Source of the DNA: Archivesica marissinica
Taxonomy: Eukaryota > Mollusca > Bivalvia > Venerida > Vesicomyidae
Assembly (NCBI GenBank): GCA_014843695.1
Contig: CM026391.1
Coordinates: 34,471,597 to 34,535,596 of the forward strand
Direction: 5' to 3'
Length of the DNA: 64,000 nt
Part shown: positions 46,165 through 56,624 of the stretch, one piece after another
How positions within the stretch are numbered: position 1 is the first letter of the stretch
Layout: each line of letters begins with the position of its first letter
The notes under the pieces: generated by a model
Database searches by the model: none
Told to the model about the DNA's origin: nothing
The model's input: the letters and a program-made list of their open reading frames with translations, nothing else
Position numbers and translations under genes: made by a program

Positions 46165-46745
46165 ACTAGGGACTGGCATGTTCAACATGGCAAACTGCCG
46201 TATTGAATTGCTCTATGATAGGGAGATGGACAATGTCAGGAGGGAGGTGGTTCCAATGGTAGATTGTTCTTGGAAAAAAAGGAAAACTTGTAGTAGTCTG
46301 TAGTTGCTGTAATTAACCAATAGCTTAAGGAATGGCAATGGCGAGCAGGACGGGAGAGGGGAACTAGGTAATTTTCAATGGGAATAGCAACAAGATCATT
46401 ATGAATTATATACATAAGGGATAACCTATTGTCAATACGTCGTTGATCTAGTCTGCGTAGGTTTAGAGAATGTAGCATGTCTGTAACACTAGAGGTACGA
46501 TAGAAGTCAGCCTTTATCCAACGGGCTGCTCTTCGCTGGATACCTTCATATGGTCTATCAATCTCGGAGCCATATTCAAGCTGGGGTCTCACTAGTGTCT
46601 AGTAAGCCATGGACTTAAGGGGTTCAGATTTGACCTGGAGGTTTCTACGTAGAAATCCTAATGTTTGGTTTGCTTTCTGTGTTGACCTTTTTATGTGAGT
46701 GTCCCACGACAGGTTATTTGAGATATCCACGCCAAGATATTTGCT
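46165..46745 (-). pseudogene. Non-LTR reverse-transcriptase C-terminal relic
   Basis: Minus strand reads VSKYLGVDISNNLSWDTHIK, RSTQKANQTLGFLRRNLQVK and SMAY, then a stop. It continues TLVRPQLEYGSEI, IQRRAARWIKADFYRTSSVT and RRLDQRRIDNRLSLMYIIHN. A frameshift near 46250 separates the final YHWNHLPPDIVHLPIIEQF and CHVEHASP before the natural stop (46165-46167). The layout is that of CR1/Jockey-type reverse transcriptases downstream of the catalytic motif, which is not present. One nonsense and one frameshift change mark it as dead. Confidence 0.85.
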
Positions 46746-46964
46746 TACAACGCGAGCAAAATTATGTACACAACAGTTCTTTTTAACAAAACAATATAAA
46801 TAAGGAACACTAACTTTAATAACGAGCTTAATGCATCATTTTCACTCAAAATTCATTTGTTGGAGAACAACACTAACATTTAGTTTGACATCGACAAATA
46901 CGCATAGGAAGTCGTCGCCCCTCCTAATTACTCTGACTGGATGCAGAACCGTAAATGGACCCAT

Positions 46965-47132
46965 CCATCGCACACGGTGCCCAACAGAGAATCCATCGCA
47001 CACGGTGCCCAACAGAGAATCCATCGCACACGGTGCCCAACAGAGAATCCATCGCACACGGTGCCCAACAGAGAATCCATCGCACACGGTGCCCAACAGA
47101 GAATCCATCGAACACGGTGCCCAACAGAGAAT
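46965..47132. repeat. 28-bp minisatellite, six copies (array Q)
   Basis: CCATCGCACACGGTGCCCAA plus CAGAGAAT, at 28-bp spacing from 46965. The last unit has GAACAC for GCACAC. Confidence 0.95.
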
Positions 47133-47250
47133 AACTAGGTTTGCACAACCATGGCAATCAGCTGGAGAGCCTTTGTGACAACAAATGGACATGAAGGCGA
47201 AAAACGGTGAAAATTGATAGTTTCCATAAGGACACCTTGTGTGTTGATTT

Positions 47251-47530
47251 ACGTTTATTTATCGTCGCTACCGGTTGCCCATATGAGCGACGCCTCCTGA
47301 AGAGATTAGTTATTTTCGATTTTGAAGGATAGTGCATGACACAGACAGAGACCCATTCCAGAGTCTCCTCTGGTTCTTTTACGTGCACGGTGTAAAGCAC
47401 CGACACGAGACCTCGGTTTAACGTCCCATCTGAAAGACTGTTAATTTTATTATGGTCAGACGGGTGATCGAACCTGCGATCCCTGGATTACCAGTCCAGC
47501 GTGTTACCACTGGACTACAGATCCGTCTGT
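47251..47530 (-). mobile_element. SINE family A, full length
   Basis: 3' end ACGTTTATTTATCGTCGCTA, complemented core, and intact head with B box (GATCGAACCTGCGATCCC) and A box (CCACTGGACTACAGATCC). One of the best-preserved copies. Confidence 0.9.
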
Positions 47531-47534
47531 CCCT

Positions 47535-47985
47535 TGTGTGTAATAACGGATGAAACTCATAAACATGGAACAGTGAGACTATAAAGACATTATTTATTCG
47601 TAAATATGTTGGTATTGCAGACGAAATAGATGTCATTTTGGAAAAATGTTTGCTGATTTCATTAACAAAAATATCATTTATATGGTGACATGAATAAGTA
47701 TAGTGAACTTAATGAAAACTGGGGTAGGTTTGAAGTTTCCATCATTTATTTACCTTTCTGATTTCCATTATCAGCAAAAAACGATTTTGAAAGTAAAATG
47801 CATTGCCAATTTACATTGCCGGTAACTTGAGCGTGAAATTTCTCGCGATCTATCGCGAACTGCTATTCCCTCAGTTAGGTGAAAACACATTCTCGCCGAC
47901 AAGTCTTCACTCAGTTGTTATCTCGGCATTACATGGCTGTTGACCCCGTTATTGTGAGAATTAATGATATAGTGGACCTTTTAGT
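47535..47985. other. Intronic stretch, nothing recognised
   Basis: Unique AT-rich sequence without a supported exon or repeat. Confidence 0.3.
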
Positions 47986-47987
47986 TT

Positions 47988-48050
47988 ATACAAATTTATT
48001 TTAGCTCGATTGCGAAACAAGTCCTTACAACTTGTATTAATCACTCTCGA
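47988..48050 (-). mobile_element. Solo SINE tail (family B/C type)
   Basis: Minus strand GAGAGTGATTAATACAAGTT, then CTTGTTTCGCAATCGAGC and ATAAATTTG, matching the shared tail. No head is attached. Confidence 0.65.
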
Positions 48051-48173
48051 TACCTAATTCATGATATAAATCGTTTGTTGTCGCATACATTAAATGAACT
48101 CTGCAAGACGAAACATAGAAACAATATAAAGTATAATAAGATGCAAGTATGTGCTAATAGCTTATGTTTTCAG

Positions 48174-48308
48174 ATGATGAACTATGCCTAACAAACAGAT
48201 CTGAACACGAGGTTGCAGATGATGAACTATGCCTAACAAACAGATCTGAACACGAGGTTGCAAATGATGAACTATGCCTAACAAACAGATCTGAACACGA
48301 GGTTGCAT
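48174..48308. repeat. 45-bp exon-internal repeat, three copies (array R)
   Basis: Units start at 48174, 48219 and 48264. Copies 2 and 3 are preceded by GTTGCAG and GTTGCAA respectively, so copy 2 carries an acceptor-like CAG|ATGATG. Confidence 0.95.
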
Positions 48309-48345
48309 ATCACAGTGACAGGACACCAACAGTCTCAAAAAATAG
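48174..48345 (+). CDS. CNBD2: CNBD2-like protein, internal exon with 15-residue repeats
   Basis: The acceptor CTTATGTTTTCAG ends at 48173. The exon is 172 nt: two bases complete a codon, 56 codons follow, and two are left at the donor AATAG|GTACTG (48346). Those two bases join the first base of the 50640 exon to make an Arg codon, so the phases agree. It encodes three copies of DDELCLTNRSEHEVA (the third with N) and then YHSDRTPTVSKN. The 45-bp repeat starts at the splice acceptor and keeps frame. The composition is polar and acidic, probably disordered. There is no domain evidence; support is splice sites and phase only. Confidence 0.5.
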
Positions 48346-48514
48346 GTACTGTCCGTCTTTACACTAAAATAACTAATTCCATTGAAAATTATGCTTGATC
48401 AGCAAATTACTTAATGGTCTCCGAAGTTCCGTTATAAGATAGTTCGTACATACGTTCCATGGTAATAGCCCTTTTTCTGACCGTGTATGCCTGGTTTTAT
48501 CGATCAATATAATA

Positions 48515-48859
48515 GAGTGGTGGAACCTATACTCGGCGTATTCCTATGCTCGGCGTATTTGTCCATTTACATCCGTGTTTAAAATATTTATATAGTGCTA
48601 GACTAATTTCGCTGACAGAACTGAAGCATGGTTCAATAGCGTGTATCGGTAGTCTTATGCAACTGGCACGTGACTGATCCAGCAGACGAATATAAACAAA
48701 CAAATCATTGGGAGAATATGTCCACCGAAACTGCTACGGTGTATGAGCAATTCAGGTAGCTATCCGAATTTTAAAAATCTACACCTAAACCGAAAAATAG
48801 TTTCCATACCATTCGGACAGGTTATGTGGGATTTACGCCGCGCATAGGTTCCACTACTC
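48515..48859. mobile_element. Non-autonomous DNA element with TA target
   Basis: TA at 48513-48514 and 48860-48861, with inverted ends of about 27 bp (GAGTGGTGGAACCTATACTC against GAGTAGTGGAACCTATGCGC, continuing with GGCGTA on both sides). Length 345 bp, no transposase. Confidence 0.75.
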
Positions 48860-48881
48860 TATGTACCAGGGCCCATCAATA

Positions 48882-49317
48882 ATTTCGTGAACTTATTCTA
48901 TGTTACGAATATACGTAAACTAACATACTTTTGACTACTATTCCTTTTCAAAGTAACGTCCCTTGTATAGTTTGCAGTTATTCCACCGCTCGACCCATGA
49001 CAAGAACACGTGCTGCAGGCCATCAAGTGACATAACCCACATTTTCTGTTCTCCTCTCGTGACTCGTATTTCTTACCACGAAGCCTGTTTTGAGATTTGA
49101 AAAGAAAAGAAGTCGCAAATCTGGGCTGTATGGTGATACGGTGCGGAAGCAGTTCTATGCCAGGTGTCTTGTTTGTGTCAGACACAACGCGGCTGCTACA
49201 TGGCTTGTCGCGTTATCATTGTGCAGCAGAATCCCAGACCGCTCAAGCTGTGGGCTTTTAATAGCCGACAACAGCTATGTGAAAGCTTTATGAAATAGTG
49301 AAATTAATTCACGAAAT
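48882..49317 (-). pseudogene. Mariner-type transposase relic within its inverted ends
   Basis: The element is bounded by TA and short inverted ends (ATTTCGTGAACTT against ATTTCGTGAATTA). On the minus strand, across several frames, one reads SGILLHNDNATSHVAAAL, VSPYSPDLRL, LRGKKYESREENRK, and VERWNNC then YKGRYFEKE. These are the DD34D landmarks HDNA..H and YSPDL and the C-terminal WVE...G.YFEKE of mariner/SETMAR-like transposases. The N-terminal half is deleted and frameshifts are numerous. Confidence 0.72.
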
Positions 49318-49488
49318 TAGTGATGGATCCTCGTATTGTAAAATGAAGACGAAAACAATCCACTACATCTGTGATTCGTATGTGTTATAAAGGTAATGTG
49401 TACGCGAATTAATTGTTATCAACAAACAAATATATGTAAATGATGCTTAATGCGCAATCGTATGTCGTTATGCTGGCTTAGATGTTTG

Positions 49489-49696
49489 TTCTGGTTGCCG
49501 ATAGACAGCGACCTACGTTCCGAATGTACGCCTACGCCAGTTCTGGTTGCCGATAGACAGCGACCTACGTTCCGAATGTACGCCTACGCCAGTTCTGGTT
49601 GCCGATAGACAGCGACCTACGTTCCGAATGTACGCCTACGCCAGTTCTGGTTGCCGATAGACAGCGACCTACGTTCCGAATGTACGCCTACGCCAG
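49489..49696. repeat. 52-bp minisatellite, four copies (array S)
   Basis: TTCTGGTTGCCGATAGACAG and CGACCTACGTTCCGAATGTA at 49489, 49541, 49593 and 49645, essentially identical. Confidence 0.96.
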
Positions 49697-49937
49697 TTCT
49701 GGAAAGTCGTACTTTCCCATTCCGTTTATTATAATGCAAAATCGCATTGAAAATAAGTATCCAAATTATAATGGAAGCATATGTAGTAGCATTTCTACTT
49801 GTAAGTACACTTTCAAATTCATAATAGTTTTATTCCATACGATACAATGTCGCTTTAAGCTAAAAATAAAATGTTAAAGTCAACTTTGATTCAGTCCCGG
49901 CAAAAGTAAAAATATAACTCCATAGTAGGTGTGTTAG

Positions 49938-50035
49938 CTTGTATTTATCGTCACTACCCGTGGGAGAGCGATACCTCCTAATTAGAATAGTCATTTAGAT
50001 GTTGGAGGATAGGGTAAAGCACCGACACGAGACCA
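49938..50035 (-). mobile_element. SINE family A partial copy that founds array T
   Basis: 3' end TATTTATCGTCACTACC, TTAGATGTTGGAGGATAG, then an internal deletion to GTAAAGCACCGACACGAGAC, the core of family A. The tandem repeat at 50021-50503 continues from this point and the tRNA head is absent. Confidence 0.75.
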
Positions 50036-50503
50036 CGTTTTAAAGTCTCACACGACACGAGACCACGGTTTAATGTCTCCCACTACATGAGATCACCGTT
50101 TAAAGTCTCACACGACACAAGATCACTGCTTAGAATCTCATACGACACGAAACGACGGTTTAAAGTCTCACACGACACGAGATCACAGTATAAAGTCTCT
50201 CACAACACGATACCAATGTTTAAAGTCTCACACGACACGATACCAATGTTTAAAGTCTCACACGACACGATACCAATGTTTAGAGTCTCACACGACACGA
50301 TACCACGGTTTAAAGTCTCACACGACACGAGACCACGGTTTAAAGTCTCACAGGACACTAGACCACGGTTTAACGTCTCACACGACACTAGACCACGGTT
50401 TAACATCTCACACGACACTAGACCACGGTTTAAAGTCTCACACGACACTAGACCACGGCTTAAAGTCTCACACGGCACGAGATCACGGTTTAAAGTCTCA
50501 CAC
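50021..50503. repeat. 30-bp SINE-derived satellite, 16 copies (array T)
   Basis: The unit CACACGACACGAGACCACGG plus TTTAAAGTCT is a variant of the family A core CACCGACACGAGACCTCGG followed by TTTAAAGTCCCATCTG. It starts exactly where the truncated SINE copy leaves off. The minus-strand ORF of repeated VSCETLNRGL is an artefact of period 30. Confidence 0.9.
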
Positions 50504-50639
50504 ATGTTACATTTTTATGAAAGCAGCTTAGTATTCAATGTATAACGATTGGGTGAATTTAACTACTATATGAACACTTGGCAAGGACATTTAATATGAC
50601 GTATAATGTCTCATTAGGGGACAATATTGTATATTATAG

Positions 50640-50751
50640 AAAGGGTACTGAATCGAGGAAATGTATGGAATGTGCGTCTCAGTTGAGGAACTGCATTTCT
50701 TTAATTGTATTTAATCTATTAGTCGACGAGGAAGCAAAGAAGAAGATGAAG
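50640..50751 (+). CDS. CNBD2: CNBD2-like protein, internal exon
   Basis: The acceptor TATTGTATATTATAG ends at 50639. One base completes an Arg codon from the previous exon; 37 codons follow (KGTESRKCMECASQLRNC, then ISLIVFNLLVDEEAKKKMK), and the exon ends in phase 0 at ATGAAG|GTATGG (50752). The basic start and hydrophobic ISLIVFNLL resemble the N-terminal helix that precedes the CNB domain in CNBD2 proteins, but similarity is weak. The polypyrimidine tract is A-rich, a mild point against. Confidence 0.5.
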
Positions 50752-50778
50752 GTATGGCTCTGCCGTCATTTGTTCAAA

Positions 50779-52712
50779 TAGAAACATTACATCCCGGACG
50801 CACGTTTGTAAGTAGAAACATTACATGCCGGACGCACGTTTGTAAGTAGAAACATTACATGCCGGACGCACGTTTGTAAGTAGAAACATTACATGCCGGA
50901 TTACATGCCGGACGCACGTTTGTAAGTAGAAACATTACATGCCGGACGCACGTTTGTAAGTAGAAACATTACATGCCGGACGCACGTTTGTAAGTAGAAA
51001 CATTACATGCCGGACGCACGTTTGTAAATAGAAACATTACATCCCGGACGCACGTTTGTAAGTAGAAACATTACATCCCGGACGCACGTTTGTATGTAGA
51101 AACATTACATCCCGGACGCACGTTTGTAAGTAGAAACATTACATCCCGGACGCACGTTTGTAAGTAGAAACATTACATGCCGGACGCACGTTTGTAAGTA
51201 GAAACATTACATGCCGGACGCACGTTTGTAAGTAGAAACATTACATGCCGGACGCACGTTTGTAAGTAGAAACATTACATCCCGGACGCACGTTTGTAAG
51301 TAGAAACATTACATGCCGGACGCACGTTTGTATGTAGAAACATTACATCCCGGACGCACGTTTGTATGTAGAAACATTACATCCCGGACGCACGTTTGTA
51401 TGTAGAAACATTACATCCCGGACGCACGTTTGTAAGTAGAAACATTACATGCCGGACGCACGTTTGTAGAAACATTACATGCCGGACGCACGTTTGTATG
51501 TAGAAACATTGCATCCCGGACGCACGTTTGTATAGTAGAAACATTACATGCCGGACGCACGTTTGTAAGTAGAAACATTACATGCCGGACGCACGTTTGT
51601 AAGTAGAAACACTACATCCCGGACGCACGTTTGTAAGTAGAAACATTACATGCCGGACGCACGTTTGTAAGTAGAAACACTACATCCCGGACGCACGTTT
51701 GTAAGTAGAAACATTACATGCCGGACGCACGTTTGTAGAAACATTACATGCCGGACGCACGTTTGTAAGTAGAAACATTACATGCCGGACGCACGTCTGT
51801 AAAAACATTAAATGCCGGACGCACGTTTATATGTAGAAACATTACATGCCGGACGAAAGTAAGTAGAAACATTACATGCCGGACGCACGTTTGTAAGTAG
51901 AAACACTACATCCCGGACGCACGTTTGTAAGTAGAAACATTACATGCCGGACGCACGTTTGTAGAAACATTACATGCCGGACGCACGTTTGTAAGTAGAA
52001 ACATTACATGCCGGACGCACGTCTGTAGAAACATTAAATGCCGGACGCACGTTTATATGTAGAAACATTACATGCCGGACGAACGTATGTAGAAACATTA
52101 CATCCCGGACGCACGTTTATATGTAGAAACATTACATGCCGGACGCACGTTTGTATGTAGAAACATTACATGCTGGACGCACGTTTGTATGTAGAAACAT
52201 TACATGCCGGACGCATGTTTGTATGTAGAAACATTACATGCCGGACGCACGTTTGTATGTAGAAACATTACATGCAGGACGCACGTTTGTATGTAGAAAC
52301 ATTACATGCCGGACGCACGTTTGTATGTAGAAACATTACATGCCGGACACACGTTTGTATGTAGAAACATTACATGCCGGACGCACGTTTGTAGAAACAT
52401 TACATGCCGGACGCACGTTTGTAGAAACATTACATGTCGGACGCACGTTTGTAGAAACATTACATGCCGGACGCACGTTTGTAGAAACATTACATGTCGG
52501 ATGCACGTTTGTAGAAACATTACATGCCGGACGCACGTTTGTAGAAACATTACATGCCGGACGCACGTTTGTAGAAACATTACATGCAGGACGCACGTTT
52601 GTAGAAACATTACATGTCGGACGCAAGTTTGTAGAAACATTACATGTCGGACGCACGTTTGTAGAAACATTACATGTCGGATGCACGTTTGTATGTAGAA
52701 ACATTACATTCT
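50779..52712. repeat. 34-/30-bp minisatellite (array U)
   Basis: The unit AAACATTACATGCCGGACGC plus ACGTTTGTAAGTAG (34 bp) becomes a 30-bp form lacking four bases at 52370-52690. ATCCCGG and ATGCCGG subtypes alternate. It starts only about 28 bp after an exon donor. The four long ORFs over 52302-52735 come from the 30-bp period. Confidence 0.95.
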
Positions 52713-53005
52713 GTCCCTTGCCGGCGGGGGGATAAAATGTCGGCTGTATCTCCCTGCAGATGGGTGCAATTCCCCCGAAAAAGGAACCGCTTGTTTTCCG
52801 TGGATGGCATCCCGTAAGCCGGAGAAGAGGATCCTGGTGGTTTAGAGGACTGCACTGTTACGATGTTGTATTTCCCAACACACTACTTTGGCCTCTGATT
52901 CGGTGTAGACGTGGTGGTCTTATTAGCTCAGTGCGATCAATCGGCTGGTCACGCCAAGCCCTATGGGCAACCGGTAGCGACGATAAATACACGTAAAACA
53001 CACAT
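52713..53005 (+). mobile_element. Insertion between arrays U and V ending in the SINE A 3' end
   Basis: CTTGCCGGCGGGGGGATAAA and GCTGTATCTCCCTGCAG form a unique GC-richer body. The last 40 bp (GGGCAACCGGTAGCGACGAT, then AAATACACG) is the family A 3' end. It may be another SINE or retroelement using the same 3' tail. Confidence 0.5.
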
Positions 53006-53016
53006 ACTCTTAAAAT

Positions 53017-55118
53017 TAGAAACATTACATGACAGACACACAATTGTCAGAAGAAACATTACATGACAGACACACATTTGTCAGAAGAAACATTACATGA
53101 CAGACACACAATTGTCAGAAGAAACATTACATGACAGACATACATTTGTCAGAAGAAACATTACATGACAGACACACATTTGTCAGAAGAAATATTACAT
53201 GACAGACACACATTTGTCAGAGGAAACATTACATGACAGACATACATTTGTCAGAAGAAACATTACATGACAGACATACATTTGTCAGAAGAAACATTAA
53301 ACCTCGGGTGCACATTTGTCAGAAGAAACATAACATCACGTTGCATGTTTGTTAGTAGAAACATTAAACCTCGGGCGCACATTTGTTAGTAGAAACATTA
53401 AACCTTGGGCGCACATTTGTTAGTAGAAACATTAAACGTCGGGTGCACATTTGTCAGAAGAAACATTAAACCTTGGGCGCATATTTGTTAGTAGAAACAT
53501 TAAACGTCGGATGCACATTTGTCAGAAGAAACATTAAACCTCGGGTGCACATTTGTCAGAAGAAACATAACATCACGTTGCACGTTTGTTAGTAGAAACA
53601 TTAAACCTCGGGCGCATATTTGTTAGTAGAAACATTAAACCTCGGACGCACATTTGTTAGTAGAAACATTAAACATCGGGCGCACATTTGTCAGAAGAAA
53701 CATTAAACCTCGGGCGCACATTTGTTAGAAGAAACATTAAACCTCGGGCGCACATTTGTCAGAAGAAACATTAAACCTCGGGCGCACATTTGTTAGTAGA
53801 AACATTAAACCTCGGGCGCACATTTGTTAGTAGAAACGTTAAACCTCGGGCGCACATTTGTCAGTAGAAACATTAAACCTCGGGCGCACATTTGTCAGTA
53901 GAAACATAACATCACGTTGCATGTTTGTTAGTAGAAACATTAAACCTCGGGCGCACATTTGTCAGTAGAAACATTAAACCTCGGGCGCACATTTGTCAGT
54001 AGAAACATTAAACCTCGGGCGCACATTTGTTAGTAGAAACATTAAACCTCGGGCGCACATTTGTTAGTAGAAACATTAAACCTCGGGCGCACATTTGTTA
54101 GTAGAAACATTAAACCTCGGGCGCACATTTGTCAGAAGAAACATTAAACCTCGGGCGCACATTTGTTAGAAGAAACATTAAACATCGGGCGCACATTTGT
54201 CAGAAGAAACATTAAACCTCGGGCGCACATTTGTCAGAAGAAACATTAAACCTCGGGCGCACATTTGTTAGTAGAAACATTAAACCTCGGACGCACATTT
54301 GTCAGTAGAAACATTAAACCTCGGGCGCACATTTGTTAGTAGAAACATTAAACCTCGGGCGCACATTTGTCAGTAGAAACATTAAACCTCGGGCGCACAT
54401 TTGTCAGTAGAAACATAACATCACGTTGCATGTTTGTTAGTAGAAACATTAAACCTCGGGCGCACATTTGTCAGTAGAAACATTAAACCTCGGGCGCACA
54501 TTTGTCAGTAGAAACATTAAACCTCGGGCGCACATTTGTTAGTAGAAACATTAAACCTCGGGCGCACATTTGTCAGAAGAAACATTAAACCTCGGGCGCA
54601 CATTTGTTAGAAGAAACATTAAACATCGGGCGCACATTTGTCAGAAGAAACATTAAACCTCGGGCGCACATTTGTCAGAAGAAACATTAAACCTCGGGCG
54701 CACATTTGTTAGTAGAAACATTAAACCTCGGGCGCACATTTGTTAGTAGAAACATTAAACATCGGACGCACATTTGTCAGTAGAAACATTAAACCTTGGG
54801 CGCACATTTGTTAGTAGAAACATTAAACCTCGGGCGCACATTTGTCAGTAGAAACATTAAACCTCGGGCGCACATTTGTCAGTAGAAACATAACATCACG
54901 TTGCATGTTTGTTAGTAGAAACATTAAACCTCGGGCGCACATTTGTCAGTAGAAACATTAAACCTCGGGCGCACATTTGTCAGTAGAAACATTAAACCTC
55001 GGGCGCACATTTGTCAGTAGAAACATTAAACCTCGGGCGCACATTTGTCAGTAGAAACATTAAACCTCGGGCGCACATTTGTCAGTAGAAACATAACATC
55101 ACGTTGCACGTTTGTTAG
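53017..55118. repeat. 34-bp minisatellite (array V), a diverged sister of U
   Basis: The unit AAACATTAAACCTCGGGCGC plus ACATTTGTTAGTAG aligns with the array U unit. The first eight or so units (ACATGACAGACACACATTTG) form a distinct subtype. A rare AACATAACATCACGTTGCAT variant near 53330, 53570, 53905, 54415, 54890 and 55090 marks repeated blocks of roughly 480-510 bp. Confidence 0.95.
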
Positions 55119-55391
55119 TGATACGCTTATTTATTATGGATCATGGCATATTTTGTTCGCTTGGTTTAATAAATTGCACTTACAATAAATCCAACAATCT
55201 GACCAAGTACGAAGACACACATCAGCACAGATATATATATAGAATATGCGGTTAGTAACTAACCTGTATCATATTGGTTTAAACATATTTATTCCACTAT
55301 ATACATTCACAAGACAATACATGTACATACAATCAAAGAATAGGAAAGGATTAAAACGGAAGCAGAGCTTATATAGTTTCTCTCCTTGCAG

Positions 55392-55539
55392 TTCAAAATA
55401 CACAGTACTATATTGGACGGTGTGGAACTAATGCATGTATACCAAATGTGCATATTGCTTAGAAATGACAGTAATATAATACCGGCAAGAATGCAGAAGA
55501 AAGAGAAGATATTTGAGAAAGTAGCGCAGGCAGACAGGG
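55392..55539 (+). CDS. CNBD2: CNBD2-like protein, exon reaching the CNB domain start
   Basis: The acceptor TTTCTCTCCTTGCAG ends at 55391 and the exon opens in phase 0, matching 50751. It encodes 49 codons plus one base: FKIHSTILDGVELMHVYQMC, then NIIPARMQKKEKIFEKVAQA and DR, with the donor GGG|GTAAAG at 55540. The segment P-x-x-MQ...kva...rGkVI resembles the entry into a cyclic-nucleotide-binding beta-roll. The phase at this donor does not fit the next exon (55832, phase 0), implying one or more missing exons that should carry the beta-roll and phosphate-binding cassette. Confidence 0.5.
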
Positions 55540-55831
55540 GTAAAGTCATCAAGTGCATGTCTTATATACATGGGGTCTTATATACATGGGGTTTCACACA
55601 AAGAATCGTTTTGTATCACGAATGAAGTTATGGACATATTCAAATATGATTTTGTTAATGTCATCTGTCAGGGTCTCCTCGCCATGTAGGATAGTATGCA
55701 GATTAGCAGCAGGGCATACTTTTAGCACATTGTGTAGGAAATCAAATCGAATATTAGAATAGTATGTACATTCACATTAATGTGCAAACTAATTCATATT
55801 GTGTATCTCTCCATTGTCTGGTTACTTTCAG

Positions 55832-55882
55832 GGACTACGTGCATGCCTAGAACATGAGGAAAGAGGGCCACCCGTTAGTCTG
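55832..55882 (+). CDS. CNBD2: CNBD2-like protein, 51-nt exon
   Basis: The acceptor TGGTTACTTTCAG ends at 55831. Seventeen codons are open only in phase 0 (GLRACLEHEERGPPVSL), and the strong donor CTG|GTAAGC follows at 55883. With the next exon it reads RGPPVSLVSGDCEVLAI, which fits the strands after the phosphate-binding cassette of a CNB domain (RpvslV..gdcEvlaI). The size is a multiple of three. Too short for ORF detection. Confidence 0.68.
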
Positions 55883-56019
55883 GTAAGCTTACTTAATATA
55901 CATACATGTACTAACTAAGAAGCCGAAACAATACAGTTAAACAATACGTTTTCAAAATAACGTCGACGGCGTAGTTTTCACAAGGTCCTGCCATACAACA
56001 ATATTATTACATGTATTGT

Positions 56020-56335
56020 GTGTTACGAATCCCAGGTATATTGATCGTTGATTGTGTCATGGGGTGGCGGGGGCCTATGTCGAGTCAGATACGACGGCAC
56101 CTAGCCTGGGGAACAGGCGTCGACATATTTTGCCTAGTCAGTCAAATAAATATATTTTAAAACCGAGACTATTAATTGGGCCGTATTGAGTTTCTATATC
56201 ATTCTGCCAGAAGTTAAAAAGTGAAAAATCGACAGACTGGCATCCAGGCTAGGCAGCACCAACAAAATGGGAATTGTTCAGCATTATTAAATATAAGTAT
56301 TACCTATTGCTCTTAATGTTCGTCCATTTTCATAA
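56020..56335. repeat. Dispersed repeat, copy 2, carrying an inserted element
   Basis: Matches 4445-4620 (GAATCCCAGG, CGTTGATTGTG, TATTACCTATTGCTCTTAAT) but is split at 56100-56253. Confidence 0.6.
56100..56253. mobile_element. 154-bp insertion with 10-bp inverted ends
   Basis: CCTAGCCTGG at the left and CCAGGCTAGG at the right are perfect inverted ends. CA occurs on both flanks, and the uninterrupted relative at about 4530 lacks the segment. The class is unknown. Confidence 0.65.
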
Positions 56336-56534
56336 ATATGTTTCCTTGAAAGAATTAGGGGATGCCAATCTATAACTTTGCAAGAACTTGTGTCAAACAC
56401 TTTTGCTTTTTGATGTGCATATTCTTTCCTTAGTGGAAAGCATAATCGATGGATATAACACCTTAGAATGTCAAGATTCGACCGATCGATATATTAAATT
56501 GTTCGTTCTTTAGAATATCGAAATCTGTTCATAG

Positions 56535-56624
56535 GTGAGTGGTGATTGTGAGGTTCTAGCCATCAACAAGAAATTCTTCATGAAGCATTGTGATGATGCC
56601 CTGATAGGTCTTATACGACTAAAG
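56535..56624 (+). CDS. CNBD2: CNBD2-like protein, 90-nt exon (end of CNB domain)
   Basis: The acceptor ATCTGTTCATAG ends at 56534. Thirty codons in phase 0 read VSGDCEVLAINKKFFMKHCD, then DALIGLIRLK. The last CNB strand (cEVLaI) and the following C-helix (kkFF.kh..d) are typical of this superfamily. The donor AAAG|GTAAGT at 56625 is near-consensus and is itself the seed of a 65-bp tandem repeat (56620-56846). Both phases match neighbours (55832-55882 and 62793-62915). Confidence 0.75.

Noticed and set aside
46842..47192. 116-residue minus ORF with a hydrophobic stretch
   Set aside because: Mostly the 28-bp array Q. The remaining 40 residues show no splice signals or known motif.
50200..50505. 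101-residue minus ORF of repeated CETLNRGLVS
   Set aside because: Translation of the SINE-derived 30-bp array T.
55553..55762. 69-residue ORF between two CNBD2-like exons, considered as the missing CNB core
   Set aside because: Lacks the Gly-rich turn and phosphate-binding cassette; phases do not fit either neighbour.
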